In this document: piece by piece, positions 27,833-37,324 of the stretch | How positions within the stretch are numbered: position 1 is the first letter of the stretch | Layout: each line of letters opens with the position of its first letter | Assembly (NCBI RefSeq): GCF_029360805.1 | Contig: NZ_JARKNC010000003.1 | Location: 369,787-433,786 of the forward strand | Direction of reading: 5' to 3' | DNA: 64,000 nucleotides | Source: Daejeonella sp. JGW-45 | GTDB lineage: Bacteria > Bacteroidota > Bacteroidia > Sphingobacteriales > Sphingobacteriaceae | The notes under the pieces: model-generated | Database searches by the model: none | What the model was told of the DNA's origin: nothing | The model's input: only the letters and a program-made list of their open reading frames with translations | Program-made: the position numbers and the translations under genes

Positions 27833-28639
27833 TTACTTAACTAAACCAGCGAACCTTTGATAAAAGGCGGTTGGCGTGTTCTGATTTTTAGGAGCATACT
27901 TCCCGGCAATTATTGGGACATATATCACACGCCGGCGGCTCTCCTCTCCCACGACGGTTGATTTTGCCACCCTGTGCCATAATCTTCCATCATGTACTGT
28001 AAGGTCTCCCGCCTCAGGAATTATGGCCAGTTCTTCCGGATCTTCGTTATTATCCAGAAAGTACTTTTTTTTGAACAGCATCTGGTAGATGCTTTGCTTA
28101 TGAGTGCCGGGAATGATCCTAAGGCCGCCATTCTCCGGCTTTAAATTATCGAGATGGATACCAACGTTTAACATTGGGTTTAGCTTGCCTCCATGGAATA
28201 TATCCCGGAGGCCATCAGTATGCCAGCCCATTTGGGTAAACTTACTGTGCTCGCTGTTTACATAATGATTAAAGACCATACCGTCTTTTTCATTCTCCCC
28301 TAAACGGGCACCTTCGCCGGCCAATTCAAGCAAGCTCTTCAACCGGGGATCCAGCAATAAGCCTTGTAATGCGTCGTGATGTTGGTTGATAAAGGCAAAA
28401 CGCTGCACTATAGGTTCACCGTTAAGATCTGCCCCATATTTAATGGGAACCCCATTAACCTTTTTTACACCGTTTCTAATCCATTTTTCTTGAACATCTC
28501 CCGATGCTTTGATGATCTGGCCAATTGTTTCAGGTGTGATTATTTTTTTGAAATGAATAAATCCGTGTTTGTTGAAGAATTCCTTCTGTTCCTCTGTAAG
28601 TTTCTCTGCGAGGTGAAATGTGGAATATGTAAAGCCCAT
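27833..28639 (-). CDS. Phytanoyl-CoA dioxygenase (PhyH) family protein
   Basis: The 268-residue protein has the Fe(II)/2-oxoglutarate facial triad: H and D in GWHTDGLRD and the distal His in VHDGRLWHRV. The 2-oxoglutarate-binding Arg lies in RRRVIYVP. Length and motif spacing are normal for PhyH. Family members hydroxylate lipids, phosphonates and secondary metabolites. It is the first gene of a three-gene operon with a CDP-alcohol phosphotransferase and GtrA, so a membrane lipid or lipid head group is a plausible substrate (inference). No signal peptide. Confidence 0.88.
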   Translation of the reverse strand: MGFTYSTFHLAEKLTEEQKEFFNKHGFIHFKKIITPETIGQIIKASGDVQEKWIRNGVKKVNGVPIKYGADLNGEPIVQRFAFINQHHDALQGLLLDPRLKSLLELAGEGARLGENEKDGMVFNHYVNSEHSKFTQMGWHTDGLRDIFHGGKLNPMLNVGIHLDNLKPENGGLRIIPGTHKQSIYQMLFKKKYFLDNNEDPEELAIIPEAGDLTVHDGRLWHRVAKSTVVGEESRRRVIYVPIIAGKYAPKNQNTPTAFYQRFAGLVK

Positions 28640-28904
28640 GATTTCTTTCTGAATAGCAATATTGATTAATTAAAAATGCAGTGGTACTCAGCGACAAAAA
28701 CTTAACACTAGCAATTCTGGTACAACAATATTCTTCATCTTAGTATCAATTACTTCATACCATGAACCTTAATGAGACCGATTTTGTTTCATCTCCGCAC
28801 TATTAAATTCACAATCCCTTAACAATTATTAAAGTCTACAGGGTTAGTATACGTTAGTGCAGATATAGAACGTAATCAGGAATGGATTGGTACAGCAGCT
28901 GGCT

Positions 28905-29681
28905 TTAGAATTTGTAGATATTAGCGCCAACCTGTTCGAGGATGGATTTGGGCAGCAGGCGGGCTGCAAAGGCAGAGATCTTATTTGTAAAGCCGGGAAC
29001 CACCTCAGATTTTCCGGCGAACATGGCATTAATACCGATTTCAGCTACCACGTCCGGCCTCATATTAAATTTAGCAGCCATCTCGGTTAACATAGATAAA
29101 CCTGCCCTATCCGCAAAGCCGGTGTCTATCGGCCCGGGACTAATACACGTCACGCTGACGGACTGATTCCTCAGCTCGTAGCGAAGACCGCGTGTAAAGG
29201 AAAGGATAAATGCCTTTGAAGCCGCGTAAAGGGAAAATGTGGGCAGGGCCTGATATGCAGCGGTACTAGATACGTTAAGTATGTAGGATTGCGATTGTTG
29301 TTTTAATATAGGCAATATGAAATGGGTCAATTCGACAACCGCATTAATATTCAGCTGAAGCATATTGAGCTGTTCCTCCAGCACGATGTTCTCAAATTTA
29401 CCCCAAACACCGTATCCTGCATTATTTATCAGCACAGATAACGGGAAACGATTTTCCACGCAGAACTTTGAAACCGATAACGCTGCACCTGGAAGCGAAA
29501 GGTCGACCGCCAGGATCTCTACCTTAACTCCGTACGTTTGGGACAATTCCTTCTTAAGATCGCGTAACTGCTGTTCTGATCGGGCAACTAAGATCAGGTT
29601 ATACTTCCTTTTTGCCAGTGAGTGTGCCATAGCAAGCCCGAGGCCTTTGCTTGATCCGGTGATGAGGGCATAATTGTCCAT
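28905..29681 (-). CDS. Short-chain dehydrogenase/reductase
   Basis: The 258-residue protein is a classical SDR. The cofactor motif TGSSKGLG lies at residues 8-15, NNAG appears near residue 87, and the catalytic Ser (NVSS) and Tyr-Lys (YAASK) follow at about 134-155. An Arg at the end of strand 2 (LVARSEQQL) suggests NADP(H) preference. It is a single gene transcribed away from the phyH operon. Substrate unknown. Confidence 0.93.
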   Translation of the reverse strand: MDNYALITGSSKGLGLAMAHSLAKRKYNLILVARSEQQLRDLKKELSQTYGVKVEILAVDLSLPGAALSVSKFCVENRFPLSVLINNAGYGVWGKFENIVLEEQLNMLQLNINAVVELTHFILPILKQQSQSYILNVSSTAAYQALPTFSLYAASKAFILSFTRGLRYELRNQSVSVTCISPGPIDTGFADRAGLSMLTEMAAKFNMRPDVVAEIGINAMFAGKSEVVPGFTNKISAFAARLLPKSILEQVGANIYKF

Positions 29682-29731
29682 AGCTGTTTTTGGATACGGC
29701 TAATTTAACAACTAAATAGCAATACCGCAGC

Positions 29732-29756
29732 TCTTCCCCGATTTAATCGGGGAAGA
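29732..29756. repeat. Perfect inverted repeat downstream of the tolC remnant
   Basis: TCTTCCCCGATT (29732-29743) and AATCGGGGAAGA (29745-29756) form a 12-bp palindrome around a single base. A related AAATCGGCGAAGAG sequence lies at 29797-29810. It could fold into a hairpin ending the tolC-remnant transcript, but there is no T-run, so it may instead be a mobile palindromic repeat. Confidence 0.6.
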
Positions 29757-29810
29757 ATACCAATCCGATCCTTTCCCGGCGGCAGGGGTTCTGACCAAAT
29801 CGGCGAAGAG

Positions 29811-30481
29811 TTACAAAGGAGCCTTTCCCTTATAGAAGTCAAGGATCTTCTTTCTCAGTATAAAATCATAGCGGTTCGTAGCTAAATTCTGATTCGCCCG
29901 GTCAAGATTGTTCTTTGAGACGAGGTAATCTACCGAGTTTATCACTCCGGCGTTGAAACGGATCTCCATGGTCCTGAACGATTCCGCGAAAGCTTCTGTT
30001 TGCTCGAGCAGGTTCTGATAGCGCTCACGTGAAGATTCCATATTCAGATAAGCCTGGCTTGTAAGCTGCTGCAGCTGGATCCGGACATTCTCAGCCGCCA
30101 GGTCGCTTTCACGTTTAACGAGTTTCGCAAGTGCCACATTATTCCGTGTTCTGAAAGCATTGAACATAGGTATGTTGATACCAATGCTGAAACCCTGGCT
30201 AATATTGTTATTATACTGCCTGAAATAGCTTATCGGCAGGTTCTGTGCATCGCGGGCTGCGTTGGAAAAGTTGCTTCGTACGCCCGCATCAAAGAAAACG
30301 GTGGGATAAAACTTCGACCGGTTCGCGCGGACATTGTAAAGGGCGCTTTTCTGCCTGAGATCCGCGGCCTTAACGCCGGCATAATTAGTCAGTGCAGACT
30401 GATAAACCTGCGTGGCGTCGCCTTCATATACAAGCGCAAACTGTTCCGCGGTTAAGGATTCCAGGGTAAGTTCCTCTCGAT
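29811..30481 (-). pseudogene. TolC family outer-membrane efflux protein, 5' end deleted
   Basis: The frame encodes the C-terminal half of a TolC-type protein. Readable segments include TQVYQSALTNYAGVKAADLR, YPTVFFDAGVRSNFSNAARD and INIPMFNAFRTRNNVALAK, ending in DFYKGKAPL. Intact TolC relatives have about 430-450 residues and a signal peptide; only about 222 codons remain. Going upstream, the frame meets a stop next to 30481, exactly where the opposite-strand response regulator begins, also truncated. The internal ATG at 30167 is not a plausible native start. The best reading is a deletion (or assembly misjoin) that removed the first halves of both divergent genes. Confidence 0.85.
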
Positions 30482-31660
30482 ATGAATTTCAAAAGTGCGA
30501 TCAATACAGGAAACGAGGGTTTCTTCTGGCTAAATAAGATCAAGACAATCCGTCCGGAAATAAGCGTGATCATGATTACGGCCTACGGCGACATCGACCT
30601 TGCTGTGAGGTCGTTAAAGCAAGGTGCTGCAGATTTTGTGATCAAGCCATGGCATAATGACCTTTTAATAGAAACCATTAAAGAGGCCCTCAAACCAAAA
30701 GGGAAGCTACCGTCGACTAAAACTACGGTGAAAGACCCCGGTCCTCATATGGTAGGAGAATCTGAGATCATTAAAGATATATTATACAAACTGGATAAGA
30801 TCGCCCCTACGGATGCCAACATCCTTATTCTGGGGGAAAATGGCACCGGAAAGGATCTCATCGCAAAAGCAATTCACAATGCCTCACTCCGGTCTGCCAG
30901 ACCATTTATAAAAGTGGATGTAGGCGCATTAACAGACAGCCTGTTTGAAAGTGAGCTATTTGGGCACAAAAAAGGAGCCTTTACTGATGCGCGCGAAGAC
31001 CGGATGGGTCGTTTCGAAGCTGCCCAGGGCGGAACCCTCTTCCTGGATGAGATCGGTAATATCTCACTGCAGCAGCAGGCTAAATTGCTAAGCGTCTTAC
31101 AGAACAGGCAGGTTATACGTTTGGGCAGCAATGAACCTATTCCGATAGATATCCGGCTCGTCTGCGCTACCAACTTGCCCTTGAATGAACTGGCAAATGA
31201 GACCCGCTTCAGGAAAGATCTTATTTACCGCATCAATACCATGGAACTGATCATCCCCCCGCTTAGATACCGGGGTGATGATATCGTGCTGCTTGCAAGA
31301 CATTTCTCCAGGATCTATGCAGATAAATACATGAAGCCTGCACCTGATTTCGACAGCAGCGCCTTAGATAAGCTCAGGCAGTATTCATTTCCCGGGAATG
31401 TAAGAGAACTTCAGTATACCATCGAACGGGCAGTAATTATGGCCGATGAAACGATTCTGCGAGCCAGTGACCTGATATTTTCACCGCTGGAATCTCAGTC
31501 AACTGCCCCGATCCAGACCGACTTTAACCTGAATAGCCTTGAGAAGAACGCAATTCTTCAGGTTATTGAAAAACACGGCGGAAATATTACCAAAGCTGCC
31601 AAAGAACTTGGCCTTACCAGAACGGCGCTCTACCGCCGGCTCAGCAAGTATGACCTGTAA
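30482..31660 (+). CDS. Sigma-54-dependent response regulator with truncated receiver domain
   Basis: The 392-residue frame begins inside a receiver domain (MNFKSAINTGNEGFFWL; intact relatives read LLDMNF before this point). About 50 residues and, if translation starts at 30482, the phospho-acceptor Asp are lost. An in-frame stop at 30467 rules out an earlier start. The AAA+ domain is complete, with Walker A GENGTGKD (K124), GAFTDA at 165-170 (the usual GAFTGA with Asp at position 5), Walker B TLFLDEIG, and a C-terminal Fis-type helix-turn-helix (ITKAAKELGLTRTALYRRL). It overlaps the kinase gene by 1 bp. It is either a phosphorylation-blind activator or dead. Confidence 0.88.
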   Translation: MNFKSAINTGNEGFFWLNKIKTIRPEISVIMITAYGDIDLAVRSLKQGAADFVIKPWHNDLLIETIKEALKPKGKLPSTKTTVKDPGPHMVGESEIIKDILYKLDKIAPTDANILILGENGTGKDLIAKAIHNASLRSARPFIKVDVGALTDSLFESELFGHKKGAFTDAREDRMGRFEAAQGGTLFLDEIGNISLQQQAKLLSVLQNRQVIRLGSNEPIPIDIRLVCATNLPLNELANETRFRKDLIYRINTMELIIPPLRYRGDDIVLLARHFSRIYADKYMKPAPDFDSSALDKLRQYSFPGNVRELQYTIERAVIMADETILRASDLIFSPLESQSTAPIQTDFNLNSLEKNAILQVIEKHGGNITKAAKELGLTRTALYRRLSKYDL

Positions 31661-32988
31661 TGGAGAACGTTAAACTGAAAATAGGTCTCAGGACTTTTAT
31701 TCTTTTTATTACGTTGTGTATAGCCGCCTACTTTATCATTACCGGCCGCTATACCTATTTTCTGTTATTAGGACCGCTGATTCTCTACCAGCTCTATTTA
31801 CTTTATCGCAGCCAGTTTATGCTCTATAAAGAAGTAGAACAATTCTCACAGGCTTTATTCTACCGTGACTTTTCCAGGAATTTTAATACAAATTCGATAG
31901 CTGAACTCACCCCCTTATACCGGAATTTCAATGAAATAAGCCGTATGTTCCAGCAAGTATCACGGGATAAGGAAACGCAATATCAATACCTTCAAAAGAT
32001 CCTGGAATTGGTAAATACGGGAATATTATCTTATGAAACAGAAAGCGGAGAGGTGATATGGATGAATGAATCGTTAAGAATGATGCTTGACCGTCCTTAT
32101 ATTAAAAATATTCATTCCTTAGCTAAACGGGACGAGAGCCTTTTCTGCGAGATCATGGCATTGAAGCCGGGTGAATCTAAGATAGTCACTATTGAAACAC
32201 GAAAACTAAACGTGAAGACACTGCTGTCTGCTACCGCCTTTCAAACTAACGGGGTAAAGCACCAGCTGATAGCATTTCAAAACATTAATGAGGCTCTGGA
32301 CGAAACAGAATCTAAAGCCTGGCAAAAATTATTAAGTGTTCTCACCCACGAGATCATGAATTCGATAGCGCCAATATCTTCACTAGCCGACACGATAAAG
32401 AATCGCCTGGGAAGCCTGGATAAAGGCCTGGATTCTGATAATAGCCTCGCAGACCTTGAATTAGGCATCGGCACCATTAAAAGGCGGAGTGAAGGCTTAT
32501 TGAAGTTTGCGGAAACATACCGTAACCTGAATAAGATCACCAAGCCCAACGTGCAGCCGCTCTTTGTACGCGACTTGTTTGAAAACCTTCATTCACTGAT
32601 GCAGCCAACCCTGGAGCAAAAGAATATTGAACTGGAAATAATAATCAAAGACCCAAACCATATTTTCGAGGCCGACCTGACACTTGTGGAACAGGTACTG
32701 ATCAACCTTCTTGTCAACGCCATCGAAGCTGTAAAAAGCAATGCAGCGCCCCAGATCACTCTTTACGCTGACCGGTCTAATGAAAAAACCATTATCAAGA
32801 TCATGGATAATGGAGTTGGCATTAGTGAGGACCTGCTTGATAAGATCTTTATCCCCTTCTTCAGCACACGGAAAACAGGCAGCGGAATCGGACTTACTCT
32901 ATGTAAACAGATCATGGTGCTTCACAATGGAAACATACAGGTTGCATCCAGGCAGGGACAGGGTACCAGCTTCGTACTTCAGTTTTGA
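31660..32988 (+). CDS. Sensor histidine kinase, partner of the sigma-54 regulator
   Basis: The 442-residue protein has two adjacent transmembrane helices near the N-terminus (about residues 9-27 and 32-48). A PAS-like region with LELVNTGILSYETESGEVIW (about 120-215) follows, then the phospho-acceptor H230 in LTHEIMNSIAPI. The HATPase_c domain has an N box NLLVNAIEA and G boxes DNGVGI and GSGIGL. The H box THEIMN is typical of kinases paired with NtrC-like regulators. Its ATG overlaps the regulator's TAA by one base. The kinase is intact although its partner lacks the receiver core. Confidence 0.93.
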   Translation: MENVKLKIGLRTFILFITLCIAAYFIITGRYTYFLLLGPLILYQLYLLYRSQFMLYKEVEQFSQALFYRDFSRNFNTNSIAELTPLYRNFNEISRMFQQVSRDKETQYQYLQKILELVNTGILSYETESGEVIWMNESLRMMLDRPYIKNIHSLAKRDESLFCEIMALKPGESKIVTIETRKLNVKTLLSATAFQTNGVKHQLIAFQNINEALDETESKAWQKLLSVLTHEIMNSIAPISSLADTIKNRLGSLDKGLDSDNSLADLELGIGTIKRRSEGLLKFAETYRNLNKITKPNVQPLFVRDLFENLHSLMQPTLEQKNIELEIIIKDPNHIFEADLTLVEQVLINLLVNAIEAVKSNAAPQITLYADRSNEKTIIKIMDNGVGISEDLLDKIFIPFFSTRKTGSGIGLTLCKQIMVLHNGNIQVASRQGQGTSFVLQF

Positions 32989-32993
32989 AGAGC

Positions 32994-35816
32994 TTAATTA
33001 TAATCTCTTCTCATGCCGCCTCCGTTCGGCGGACCAAACCCGCCACGCTGTCCTTCCGGACCTCGTTCAAAATGACCACGCTCACCTTCGGGTCTTTCAC
33101 TACGCTGCTGGGTGCCGCCGGCAAACTTGTTGATCCTGAGATTTAGCGTGAGCATAAAGTACTGAGTAAGGCGGTTTGTATTACTGTCCGTAAATCCGTT
33201 ATCGATAACAGTCCGTGTAATGTTGTTTGACTGATCGAGGATATCGAAAGCCTTCAAACGCAGTGTAGCCATATTATTCTTGAACTTTTTCTCCACATAG
33301 GAGTTAAGGATCAATGGATTAGTATTAAGGTTGCCAACGTATCCTGTATTGAAGGTCTTACTGCCGTCAAAACCGAAGATCAAAGATCTGTCTTTCAGAA
33401 GCAGGAACCGGCCGTCTATATTTAATCCGTAGGTATTGATCTTAGTATCGGTATTCGTAGCTAAGGTATAGTCCGTAACAGTCCTGCTGTACATCAGTTC
33501 TGGGCTCAGTTCCATCCATTCGCCCGGATTAATCTGTAAGGCGAGGCGCTGGCTGATATTTCTCCTGTTTGAATAGTTCTTAATATTGTCAGCCAGTGAA
33601 ACCGCCCTGGTAAATCGGGTATCTCCCCTCAGTCGCACGGTATACTGCCGGTCGGCAAAAGATTGCGACCAGTTGTACCCTCCAAAATAAGTATAATAGC
33701 CATTCGTATTTACGTAACGAACTTCCTGCTTACGGCTGCCATACACATCGGGAATAAGCACGATATTCTGTACTATCTGATTTGCAATGGTATTTGCCTG
33801 AAGGTTAAACATCAGTGACGAACGCTTCTCCGGGTTGGATAGCCTTAGATTTGCATCAATAAAATGTGAAAAAGAGCTGTTCAGATCCGGATTTCCAACT
33901 ATTGGACGCTGAGGATTGGAAACATCACGTACCGGCTGCAACTGTGCGAACTGAGGCTCGGCCGCTGACCCAAAATAGTTGAACGTGATGGTCTTTGTTC
34001 CGCCAAAGCGATATTGATAACGGGCTATAGGTGCAAGGAAAAAGTTCGACCGGCTAATATTTGTGTTTAAGGTAGCCGAACTGCCGGATAAATGTGTGGG
34101 ATTAGCTGTCAGTCCCAGGGAAAGCTCACTGTTTTTATCTTTATAGTTATAGTTCATCCCGAGCCGGTGAGAAACAAAAGAATAGTCGAATATATTGCTC
34201 AGGGAATCTATAGGCCGAAGGATTCCTGCTGCATCGGCCAGGCTGGAAACCCGGCTGTTATCATAGTTATTATAGTTTACATCGTAATTAAACTGCAGCC
34301 TCCCGGTTTCACTGATCGGCTCACTATAAACGAACCGGCTTGATGCGCTGAAAGTCCTGTTTGCCGTAGAATTCAGCCGGAAATTAATGGAATCCTTCAA
34401 TGTATTGCCGCTGGGATCGTTATAAACTATATGGTTGTCATTCTCCTGATCCGACTCCAGGTTACTATTCCTGAAATTCAGGTTTAGCGAGTAATTTCTG
34501 CGTGGCTTGCTAAACAAATGATTATATAAAAGATTTGCATTGACAGTCGGCGTCAGCGAACGATTACTGGACGTTATATTCTGGTTTTGATTAATTACCC
34601 CGGTTTGAAATACCGACCCGGTGCTCTTGTTTACATTTTTTGCAAAACTTACAAAGGGAGTAAACACCAGCATATTGGATTTATTAATATTATATTCCAG
34701 TCTTGCATTAAAACCATGCCGCGTGCTGATATTATTTGCGTCACTGAACTCAGTACTAAAAATAGTACCCACTGAATTAGCCGTTTGCCTGAAGACATCG
34801 CTGATCGCATTCTGATCCCGGTTATTGAAAAAGTAAGACGTTGCAATCCGCAGCTTCTCTCCAAATTTATTATTGTAGTTAAGAGCTACGGAGCTAAGAT
34901 TCGTTATCCCGTTACCGCCGCCTCCACCCTGAAAACCTCCAAAACGTGCCCCGTTCCTGCCGCCGAAGTTTTCGCCGCCAATCTGTGTTCCATTGTTGTT
35001 GAGGTTAGCATTGATGCCTAATATCCGGTCGCCTTTCATCTGGGTAGCAAAGAGACCCACCTGATATCTTTCCTCTGTTCCGCCACCGACGGTTGAGTTA
35101 ACTGTATATCCATGATCCCTCCCAGGCCGGGTGGTGATATTTATGATAGTTTCCGGATCACCTTCTTTCACTCCTGTAAAAGCAGCCTGGTCGCCATAAT
35201 CGTCCACTATTTGTATCTTATCGATGGCATCAGCAGGAATATTTTTAGTGATGGTTTTCATATCACCGCCAAAAACCTCTTTACCGTTCACCTTGATCTT
35301 AGTTACCGGCTTACCGGCTGCGGTCACGTTTCCATCCTTATCTACTTCTGCTCCGTCAAGGCGCTTTATCGCATCTTCCACAACCGCATCAGGCTTTAGC
35401 TTCAGATCAGAAACCCGGTATTCGACTGTGTCCGTTTTAATTAATACCGGTGGAGTACCATTTACAACAACCTCATCTATCAGCTTACTTGTCGCTTTAA
35501 GGATTATCTTAGGTATAACAATAGCGGTGGCTCCATTTGCATTTGCCGATGCCACCAACGCAGGAGCATAACCCAGGCTGCTTACCAGAATATTAAAGTT
35601 AGATTTCGTAACGCCCCTGAATGCGAAATTACCGTCCACATCAGATCGGGTTAACAAGGTATCACCACCATTTGCAGGGATAAGTCTGACAGTTGCACTG
35701 AAAATCCCAACTCCCGCGGTGTCCTGAACTACCCCGCTTACATTACGTGGAGTTTGTGCGAATAATGAACTGCCCGCCAGCAAGAAGAGAAAAAGTAGTG
35801 TAATTTTATTGCTCAT
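32994..35816 (-). CDS. Outer-membrane beta-barrel protein with carboxypeptidase-like N-terminal domain (TonB-receptor-like)
   Basis: Two ATGs are possible (35822, 35816); the second gives the cleaner signal peptide MSNKITLLFLFLLAGSSLFAQ. A carboxypeptidase-like regulatory domain (about 24-110) is followed by a plug-like region (about 120-220, VVVNGTPPVLIKTDTVEYR) and a beta-barrel with many aromatic strands, 940 residues in all. This is the OMP_b-brl_3 group seen in Bacteroidota, sometimes without a partner SusD, and no susD lies nearby. The tail after the barrel is Gly/Arg/Glu-rich (GHFERGPEGQRGGFGPPN), which is unusual for a barrel terminus. The ligand is unknown. Confidence 0.88.
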   Translation of the reverse strand: MSNKITLLFLFLLAGSSLFAQTPRNVSGVVQDTAGVGIFSATVRLIPANGGDTLLTRSDVDGNFAFRGVTKSNFNILVSSLGYAPALVASANANGATAIVIPKIILKATSKLIDEVVVNGTPPVLIKTDTVEYRVSDLKLKPDAVVEDAIKRLDGAEVDKDGNVTAAGKPVTKIKVNGKEVFGGDMKTITKNIPADAIDKIQIVDDYGDQAAFTGVKEGDPETIINITTRPGRDHGYTVNSTVGGGTEERYQVGLFATQMKGDRILGINANLNNNGTQIGGENFGGRNGARFGGFQGGGGGNGITNLSSVALNYNNKFGEKLRIATSYFFNNRDQNAISDVFRQTANSVGTIFSTEFSDANNISTRHGFNARLEYNINKSNMLVFTPFVSFAKNVNKSTGSVFQTGVINQNQNITSSNRSLTPTVNANLLYNHLFSKPRRNYSLNLNFRNSNLESDQENDNHIVYNDPSGNTLKDSINFRLNSTANRTFSASSRFVYSEPISETGRLQFNYDVNYNNYDNSRVSSLADAAGILRPIDSLSNIFDYSFVSHRLGMNYNYKDKNSELSLGLTANPTHLSGSSATLNTNISRSNFFLAPIARYQYRFGGTKTITFNYFGSAAEPQFAQLQPVRDVSNPQRPIVGNPDLNSSFSHFIDANLRLSNPEKRSSLMFNLQANTIANQIVQNIVLIPDVYGSRKQEVRYVNTNGYYTYFGGYNWSQSFADRQYTVRLRGDTRFTRAVSLADNIKNYSNRRNISQRLALQINPGEWMELSPELMYSRTVTDYTLATNTDTKINTYGLNIDGRFLLLKDRSLIFGFDGSKTFNTGYVGNLNTNPLILNSYVEKKFKNNMATLRLKAFDILDQSNNITRTVIDNGFTDSNTNRLTQYFMLTLNLRINKFAGGTQQRSERPEGERGHFERGPEGQRGGFGPPNGGGMRRDYN

Positions 35817-35933
35817 AATCATAAGAATACCGGATGGTTTAGCGGGCTTCTGAGATTAAGACTACAATAGTGCAAATAGGTTTAAATCCGGTTTATCAGT
35901 CGATGTTTTTGTTACAAAGTGCGAACGTAAGGG

Positions 35934-36347
35934 TCATTCCCTGATCTCCCTGGCCAATATCACTACCATTCCATCCGACTCACTTATCTGCACCTGGGCA
36001 CGTTTATCCGGCTTCTCCCAAATATTCTCCTGGATCTTTCTGAAGTTTGTCTGCACGTAATCGATCTCCTTCCCGAGGCTCGGTAAGGGAGCCCTGTTTT
36101 TAATGAAGCTGCAGATCTTAGCCCCCTTGTAGAACGTAAAAAAGAAAGAAAGCTCTCTGTCTTTATCCTCGAATACCAACACATCGAATTCTTCGTGTTC
36201 AATAGCGCGATGCTCGGAAATTGCATAACCTCTAACGTTCTCCAGGATAAATTCCTCAGAGGCTCCTATCAGAGAAACGGTTTGGGCTTGCAGGCCAAAT
36301 GAAATGAACACAAAAACGGCGGTGAAAGCCAGTCTGAAATAAGCCAT
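35934..36347 (-). CDS. Small secreted hypothetical protein
   Basis: The 137-residue protein has a signal peptide (MAYFRLAFTAVFVFISFGLQAQ) and a mature part of about 115 residues. The segments EEFILENVRGYAISEHRAIE and ELSFFFTFYKGAKICSF are amphipathic beta-strands. I recognise no domain. It stands alone between the outer-membrane barrel gene and a lipoprotein gene in the same direction. Confidence 0.7.
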   Translation of the reverse strand: MAYFRLAFTAVFVFISFGLQAQTVSLIGASEEFILENVRGYAISEHRAIEHEEFDVLVFEDKDRELSFFFTFYKGAKICSFIKNRAPLPSLGKEIDYVQTNFRKIQENIWEKPDKRAQVQISESDGMVVILAREIRE

Positions 36348-36448
36348 ACGGATTTGTTAATTCCCAAATGTAGCAGTTGTATGTTCTTCTTTCTTCAGCA
36401 ACCTGAAATATTACAATTGCCGCGGGAACCAGAAGAAACCCTGTCTTG

Positions 36449-37150
36449 CTAATTACGCTTGCTGGTATCTAGCGGGGCTAATGCTTTGACCTGAGCATCG
36501 TAGTACTTTCGCAGCTCAGTTGAAAGCCGGCGTACCATCTCCTCGCGGGCTAGAATAAGCAGAAAATCATTCTCGGTAGGTTCGATATTGGGCCCCCGCA
36601 TCGTAATACTGGGATCTACTGCCCGCGAATCTCCCTGAATGTTCTCTACATAGGTGTTTACATAATTATAGTTGGGGACAAAAGTTCTGGAAAACTTCAG
36701 TCCCGGTGTACCCTTTATGGTAAGATCGGTCGTAAACCGTGCATTAGAGCGGCGCTGGATCTGAACAATATCTATAGAAGCTGTAACGGTTTGATAAATT
36801 GGCTTTCCCGCCGCATCTGTTCCCGCTACAATACGCCTGCTAACCCTTCTCCTTGATATCCGCTCATCCCGCGGCCAGAGTGTAAAGGTGCTGATCTCCA
36901 TATTTAAAACAACTTCCGGGTTATCCTGGGCATCGACAAGCAGAAAGTTGACGGATTGAAATTGATCAAGCTCCTGAATAAGCTCCAGCCGGAAATAATC
37001 CAGATTGACAAAATTTACGGTTGCGTTGTTGTGCGCCTTTATGTTAATAGCTATCGGAACTTCCCGCTTCGGCGCACGGGGTGTCCTGCTGGAATTACAG
37101 GCAAGAAAGCCTATAAACAGCAAGGGCAACAGGTATTTTAAATGTTTCAT
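36449..37150 (-). CDS. Putative lipoprotein of unknown function
   Basis: The ATG at 37150 starts MKHLKYLLPLLFIGFLACNSS, a lipoprotein signal with the lipobox FLAC. The longer frame from 37162 is less likely. The mature part of about 210 residues includes a basic stretch DERISRRRVSRRIVAG near the middle and a charged C-terminal helix (EMVRRLSTELRKYYDAQV). It resembles small periplasm-facing lipoproteins of Bacteroidota, but I cannot assign a family. Monocistronic by spacing. Confidence 0.7.
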   Translation of the reverse strand: MKHLKYLLPLLFIGFLACNSSRTPRAPKREVPIAINIKAHNNATVNFVNLDYFRLELIQELDQFQSVNFLLVDAQDNPEVVLNMEISTFTLWPRDERISRRRVSRRIVAGTDAAGKPIYQTVTASIDIVQIQRRSNARFTTDLTIKGTPGLKFSRTFVPNYNYVNTYVENIQGDSRAVDPSITMRGPNIEPTENDFLLILAREEMVRRLSTELRKYYDAQVKALAPLDTSKRN

Positions 37151-37269
37151 GACGATGCACATTTTGTTGATTGTGATCAGTTGAGTACTAACAAAAGCAA
37201 ATGCAAAATAGTTTCATTCGCCGACCAGGGCATCCTGCAGCCCGTATCTTTAGTCTGGCCTCCCTGCTT

Positions 37270-37295
37270 AAAAAGAAAGACTCCCTAAGGAGCCT
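37270..37295 (-). terminator. Terminator of the secreted beta-rich protein gene
   Basis: On the minus strand AGGCTCC and GGAGTCT (37289-37295 and 37278-37284) form a 7-bp stem with one G-T pair and a 4-nt loop, followed by TTCTTTTT. It lies 29 bp beyond the stop at 37325. Confidence 0.75.
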
Positions 37296-37324
37296 CACTT
37301 ACATCAACCTAAAAAACGCCTTAA

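Noticed and set aside
30167..30170. Native start of a short TolC at the internal ATG (118 aa)
   Set aside because: TolC-like coding sequence continues upstream of this ATG for about 100 codons in the same frame, so the ATG is internal to a truncated gene.
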